Part shown: in pieces, positions 61,268 to 64,000 of the stretch
How the letters are laid out: each line of letters begins with the position of its first letter
Numbering within the stretch: position 1 is the stretch's first letter
From: Bacteroidales bacterium
GTDB taxonomy: Bacteria > Bacteroidota > Bacteroidia > Bacteroidales > Salinivirgaceae
Direction: 5' to 3'
Assembly: GCA_012519055.1 (NCBI GenBank)
Contig: JAAYQU010000016.1
Coordinates: forward strand, 44,611 to 108,610
Length of the DNA stretch: 64,000 bases
Translations under genes and position numbers: made by a program
The notes under the pieces: model-generated
The model's input: only the letters and a program-made list of their open reading frames with translations
The model's database searches: none
What the model was told of the DNA's origin: nothing

Positions 61268-61729
61268 ATGAGCGAAAACGATTTTCAAAAATATCTGAAC
61301 AGGGCTATGACATATTGTGCATACAAGGAAAAGTGCGAACACGATGTCAGAACTAAGCTCAAAGAATGGGGAGCCAAAGATGAAATGCATGATGTTATTA
61401 TCGACTATCTTTCAGCAAACAAATTCGTTGACAATCAGCGCTATACAAATGCATATGTTAACGATGCAGTAAAACTAAAACTGTGGGGGCGAATAAAAAT
61501 AAGGGCAATGCTGAAAATGAAAAATATTCCCGATTGGATTATCAATCAATCGTTCCGAGAGATTGACGAAACTGAATACCGCAAAGCTTTAACCAAACTA
61601 CTGCAAACAAAAATAAAATCTAAGACGCTAACCGATATTGAAAAACAGAAAATTGTAAAGTCGATGTATAGCCGCGGTTATGAGCCTGAGATAGTGTTTG
61701 AGATGATTGACGTAATAGAAAGCAATTGA
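61268..61729 (+). CDS. recX: RecX regulatory protein
   Basis: A 153-residue helical protein. The RecX three-helix repeats appear as ALTYCAYKEKCEHDVRTKL-like (AMTYCAYKEKCEHDVRTKLK), VIIDYLSANKFVDNQRYTNA, LWGRIKIRAMLKMKNIPDWI and later YSRGYEPEIVFEMI. RecX binds the RecA filament and limits its activity. recA is not in the window. The start at 61268 follows prmC by 11 bases. Confidence 0.88.
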   Translation: MSENDFQKYLNRAMTYCAYKEKCEHDVRTKLKEWGAKDEMHDVIIDYLSANKFVDNQRYTNAYVNDAVKLKLWGRIKIRAMLKMKNIPDWIINQSFREIDETEYRKALTKLLQTKIKSKTLTDIEKQKIVKSMYSRGYEPEIVFEMIDVIESN

Positions 61730-61730
61730 T

Positions 61731-61756
61731 TAGAGACGGAGCATGCTCCGTCTCTA
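61731..61756 (+). terminator. Perfect 26-base palindrome after recX
   Basis: A palindrome with arms tagagacggagca and tgctccgtctcta and no spacer, two bases after the recX stop. The transcript would fold into a strong stem, followed by AAAAG rather than T, so it is a likely stem but a weak Rho-independent terminator on this strand. It may act together with the next hairpin. Confidence 0.6.
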
Positions 61757-61769
61757 AAAGAACAAACAA

Positions 61770-61803
61770 AAAAGAGTCGTTCTTTTTCGAGACGACTCCT
61801 TTT
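61770..61803 (-). terminator. Terminator of the protease gene
   Basis: On the minus strand the hairpin gagtcgt/acgactc with about a 12-base loop is followed by a run of six T, just after the protease stop codon at 61824. The plus strand reads it with T residues as well, so it may be bidirectional. Confidence 0.8.
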
Positions 61804-61823
61804 AATATCCTTAATACTCCAAA

Positions 61824-64000
61824 TTATTGTTTAATAAATCTATATACAGTAGTATTGTTAGTTTCTATTATCCTTATAAAATAAGCACCTGAATCCAAAG
61901 TTTCAACATCTATAGTAGTTGTTGTATTTTCTGTTTTAGTTGTGCCAACTAACATTCCACTAATATTGTATAGTTCAATAGCAGCTTTGTCGTCATTTTT
62001 GCGCTCTATAGTCAATGTACTTTTAACCGGGTTAGGATATATTCGTACAAGATTATCTACTGAGCCACATATTCCTATCATATTTAGTGGAATTGTCTGA
62101 TCAGCACCACTTACCACGAGCGAACCTTCAAGAGTCGAATATCCTGATTTTGAAACTGTATAATTATATTCGCCATTTGCTAACTTAATCATTGCTTCGC
62201 CATTTGCATAGGTCGTAACCTCATAGTTATTGATTGTAACTAAAGCTCCTTCAAGAGGCTGCGCACCTGATTTTACAATAAATGTTACATAAAAACCTGA
62301 TAAAACGGTAACAGAATCGGCATAAACTATTTCAGACGAGCCAGAAGAGTAAACTGATTGAACACCTATAGCGTAAACTCCGACTGGCAGATCTGCCAAA
62401 ACACATTCAGTTGTTGTTAAATTTTCAGCCATTTTCCAACTATTGATATATACATCATATCCTATAAATCCTTTTGGATTATCAGCTTTAGAAACTTCAT
62501 CTAAAATACCATCCTCTAAATTATTGTTGTAAATATCACCAAAGCTCTTAGGTGTATTATTCCAAGTTAATTTAACACTATTAACTCCAACAAGAGTAGC
62601 CATTACATTAAATGGTGGTATAATTTGATCGTGTAATGTCACAGTAAATGTAGCATTTTCACCATCAACAAAAACTTTTCCTGCTGCATCAACATAGCCA
62701 TCCTTAGAAATTGAATAGGTATGTGCTCCATTTAGAAGTTGAAATGTTGCAACACCGACGACATTTGTGACCGATGTTTGTTGATTAACTACAATAGTTG
62801 CATCTTCAACTGGGTTGTTTTCGCCATCTACAACATTGAATGTTGTAGTATATAAAGTACCTCCTCCCATAAAATCAAAAGAGACGGTTTTAGCTGCTGT
62901 ATTTATCTCTATATTGGTTATTGGTTTTTCTGTGTTATTGCCTGCCCATGATTTAGAGCTTGGAAGGGTCCAGTCTGTAAACGAAGTTTTATTATTATAT
63001 GGCCAGGCACAACCCTGACTATTAATATTCCCATAAGATGATGGGTCTGACGTTGGATCCATTGTTGCAGAAGCACATACAGGATACATTCTTTGAGGAT
63101 GCGTAGCATTAATTTGATTACCTACTTGATTTATTCCTGCGTGAACATGATATATAATCATACCATTACCTGGCACGTATGCATCAAACCCTTGTTGGTG
63201 ACGATTTTCAATGAAAAAATACTCGCCATTGGTTGTTGTATTTATTTGATAAAAACTTGACTGATTGAAAGCTGCATGCCTTATAGTAACTGAAGCATTT
63301 TGATTTAAAACATTAACCGATGCCCAATTATATACTTTAGTTTTTGTATATCCATTATGATGTGCCGGTGTAGCTCCTCCATTATTCCATGAACCGCTTG
63401 CCATCATATCCCATTTGCCTGTACCTGAATATTGACCTCCTGTTGCATAGTTGGTGTCATAATAGTCGAGGGCACCTAAAACATGACCAAATTCGTGGCA
63501 AATAACACCTATATAGGTAATGTTTTGTCCAAAATTGCCACGTAACTCTGGTGAACAAGAGTATCTTTGAATATATACACCGTCTTTCATCACTGGAGAA
63601 GCTAAACTCCAGGCATGTGACCAAATTGTATTATCTCCCCCTCCTGCTTCTTGACCATAACCTGCAAAAATAATATAAACTCCATCAACCCAACCGTCAT
63701 TATCGTTATCATACTCGGCAAAATTAACATGAGGATCGGCCAAGTTGATGGCCTCGGATACTAGTGCTCTTGGGTTAACATCATGACTACTTCCTGAAGG
63801 AGCACCATAATAAGCCATATTTTGGCTTGCTGTGTACGGTCCTGCTACATCGACTGTTAAGTTGAATTTATTATATGAGTTTTCCAAATAATAGTCTTTA
63901 ACACTGCCCGTAGCTCCACCAGTAGTGTATCCCACCTCATTGAATAGAGCATTAAATTCAGCTTGAGTTTTTACAAAAGGTCTATCGGTATATCCAATTA
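61824..64000 (-). CDS. M6-type metalloprotease secreted by T9SS, 5' end outside the window
   Basis: At least 725 residues; the frame is open to the window edge and the start lies beyond it (an in-frame GTG at 63935 is not the true start). The metalloprotease domain has the zinc motif HEFGHVLGALDYYD, with DNDNDGWVDGVYIIFAGYGQ before it and the AGINQVGNQI region after; this is the M6 family (immune inhibitor A-like). Then come two carboxypeptidase-like repeat domains (NPVEDATIVVNQQT, QPLEGALVTINNYE) around an Fn3-like segment, and a C-terminal type A sorting domain (RIYPNPVKSTLTIE...IRIIETNN) used by the type IX system. It is exported and probably degrades host or food proteins. Confidence 0.93.
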   Translation of the reverse strand, partial: IGYTDRPFVKTQAEFNALFNEVGYTTGGATGSVKDYYLENSYNKFNLTVDVAGPYTASQNMAYYGAPSGSSHDVNPRALVSEAINLADPHVNFAEYDNDNDGWVDGVYIIFAGYGQEAGGGDNTIWSHAWSLASPVMKDGVYIQRYSCSPELRGNFGQNITYIGVICHEFGHVLGALDYYDTNYATGGQYSGTGKWDMMASGSWNNGGATPAHHNGYTKTKVYNWASVNVLNQNASVTIRHAAFNQSSFYQINTTTNGEYFFIENRHQQGFDAYVPGNGMIIYHVHAGINQVGNQINATHPQRMYPVCASATMDPTSDPSSYGNINSQGCAWPYNNKTSFTDWTLPSSKSWAGNNTEKPITNIEINTAAKTVSFDFMGGGTLYTTTFNVVDGENNPVEDATIVVNQQTSVTNVVGVATFQLLNGAHTYSISKDGYVDAAGKVFVDGENATFTVTLHDQIIPPFNVMATLVGVNSVKLTWNNTPKSFGDIYNNNLEDGILDEVSKADNPKGFIGYDVYINSWKMAENLTTTECVLADLPVGVYAIGVQSVYSSGSSEIVYADSVTVLSGFYVTFIVKSGAQPLEGALVTINNYEVTTYANGEAMIKLANGEYNYTVSKSGYSTLEGSLVVSGADQTIPLNMIGICGSVDNLVRIYPNPVKSTLTIERKNDDKAAIELYNISGMLVGTTKTENTTTTIDVETLDSGAYFIRIIETNNTTVYRFIKQ

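Overview
The window is about 64 kb of AT-rich chromosome from a member of the Bacteroidetes, most likely an anaerobic, fermentative Bacteroidales relative. The evidence is a type IX secretion (T9SS) C-terminal sorting domain on a secreted protease, a SusC/RagA-style TonB-dependent receptor with an N-terminal carboxypeptidase-like domain, DUF4249 and DUF3822 proteins, TAnnTTTG promoter motifs, Bacteroidetes-type lipoprotein signals, and a butyrate/acetate kinase fermentation operon. No rRNA, tRNA, IS element or CRISPR array was seen.

Layout. 1-6.1 kb: a partial LPP20-like lipoprotein, an unknown secreted protein, then an SPFH (band 7) membrane protein, a ribbon-helix-helix protein, an Mpv17-like membrane protein and an ABC-F ATPase. 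6.7-11.4 kb: a surface/uptake locus of lipoproteins, DUF4249 and a TonB-dependent receptor. 11.5-20 kb: a VTT-type membrane protein, an OmpA-like envelope protein, an S4-domain (Hsp15-like) protein, a SiaC-type phosphoprotein, an NtrC-type regulator without a DNA-binding domain, ApbE and MurF. 20-24 kb: a zinc-type ABC importer (ZnuA, ZnuC, ZnuB) and dihydrolipoyl dehydrogenase with a clear terminator. 24-27.6 kb: an ECF sigma factor and an AddB-like nuclease.

27.7-35.5 kb is the most unusual part. It is a RiPP (ribosomally made, modified peptide) locus: a 68-residue double-glycine precursor with a Cys-X-Cys-X-Cys core, a radical SAM/SPASM maturase, a second, partly degenerate radical SAM-like protein, a C39-peptidase ABC exporter and an HlyD-type adaptor. 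It has a long leader region carrying (AG)16, a strong hairpin after the precursor, two unlisted small ORFs and what looks like a decayed gene. This architecture fits the GG-Bacteroidales natural-product type; the product is not known to me. Directly downstream, 35.7-39.3 kb holds a two-gene unit: a secreted protein of five OmpL47-like repeats and a TPR/transmembrane/SpoIIE-type phosphatase.

39-48 kb: a GyrI-like membrane protein, polyphosphate kinase and exopolyphosphatase with an overlapping methyltransferase, then acetate kinase, two tandem phosphate butyryltransferase-type genes and butyrate kinase. 48-54 kb (mostly minus strand): an AsnB-like amidotransferase whose glutaminase site looks dead, a DnaQ/PolB-like exonuclease, RfbC, RfbA and UDP-glucuronate decarboxylase, which together suggest surface polysaccharide synthesis. 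54-64 kb: a RecD-like helicase, a membrane-anchored unknown, DUF3822 and RsmD, a DPM/GtrB-like glycosyltransferase, DUF4199, RibD and PrmC (divergent with overlapping start codons), RecX, and an M6-type T9SS-secreted metalloprotease that runs off the right edge.

Functional calls rest on motif recognition by eye. No database search was run.
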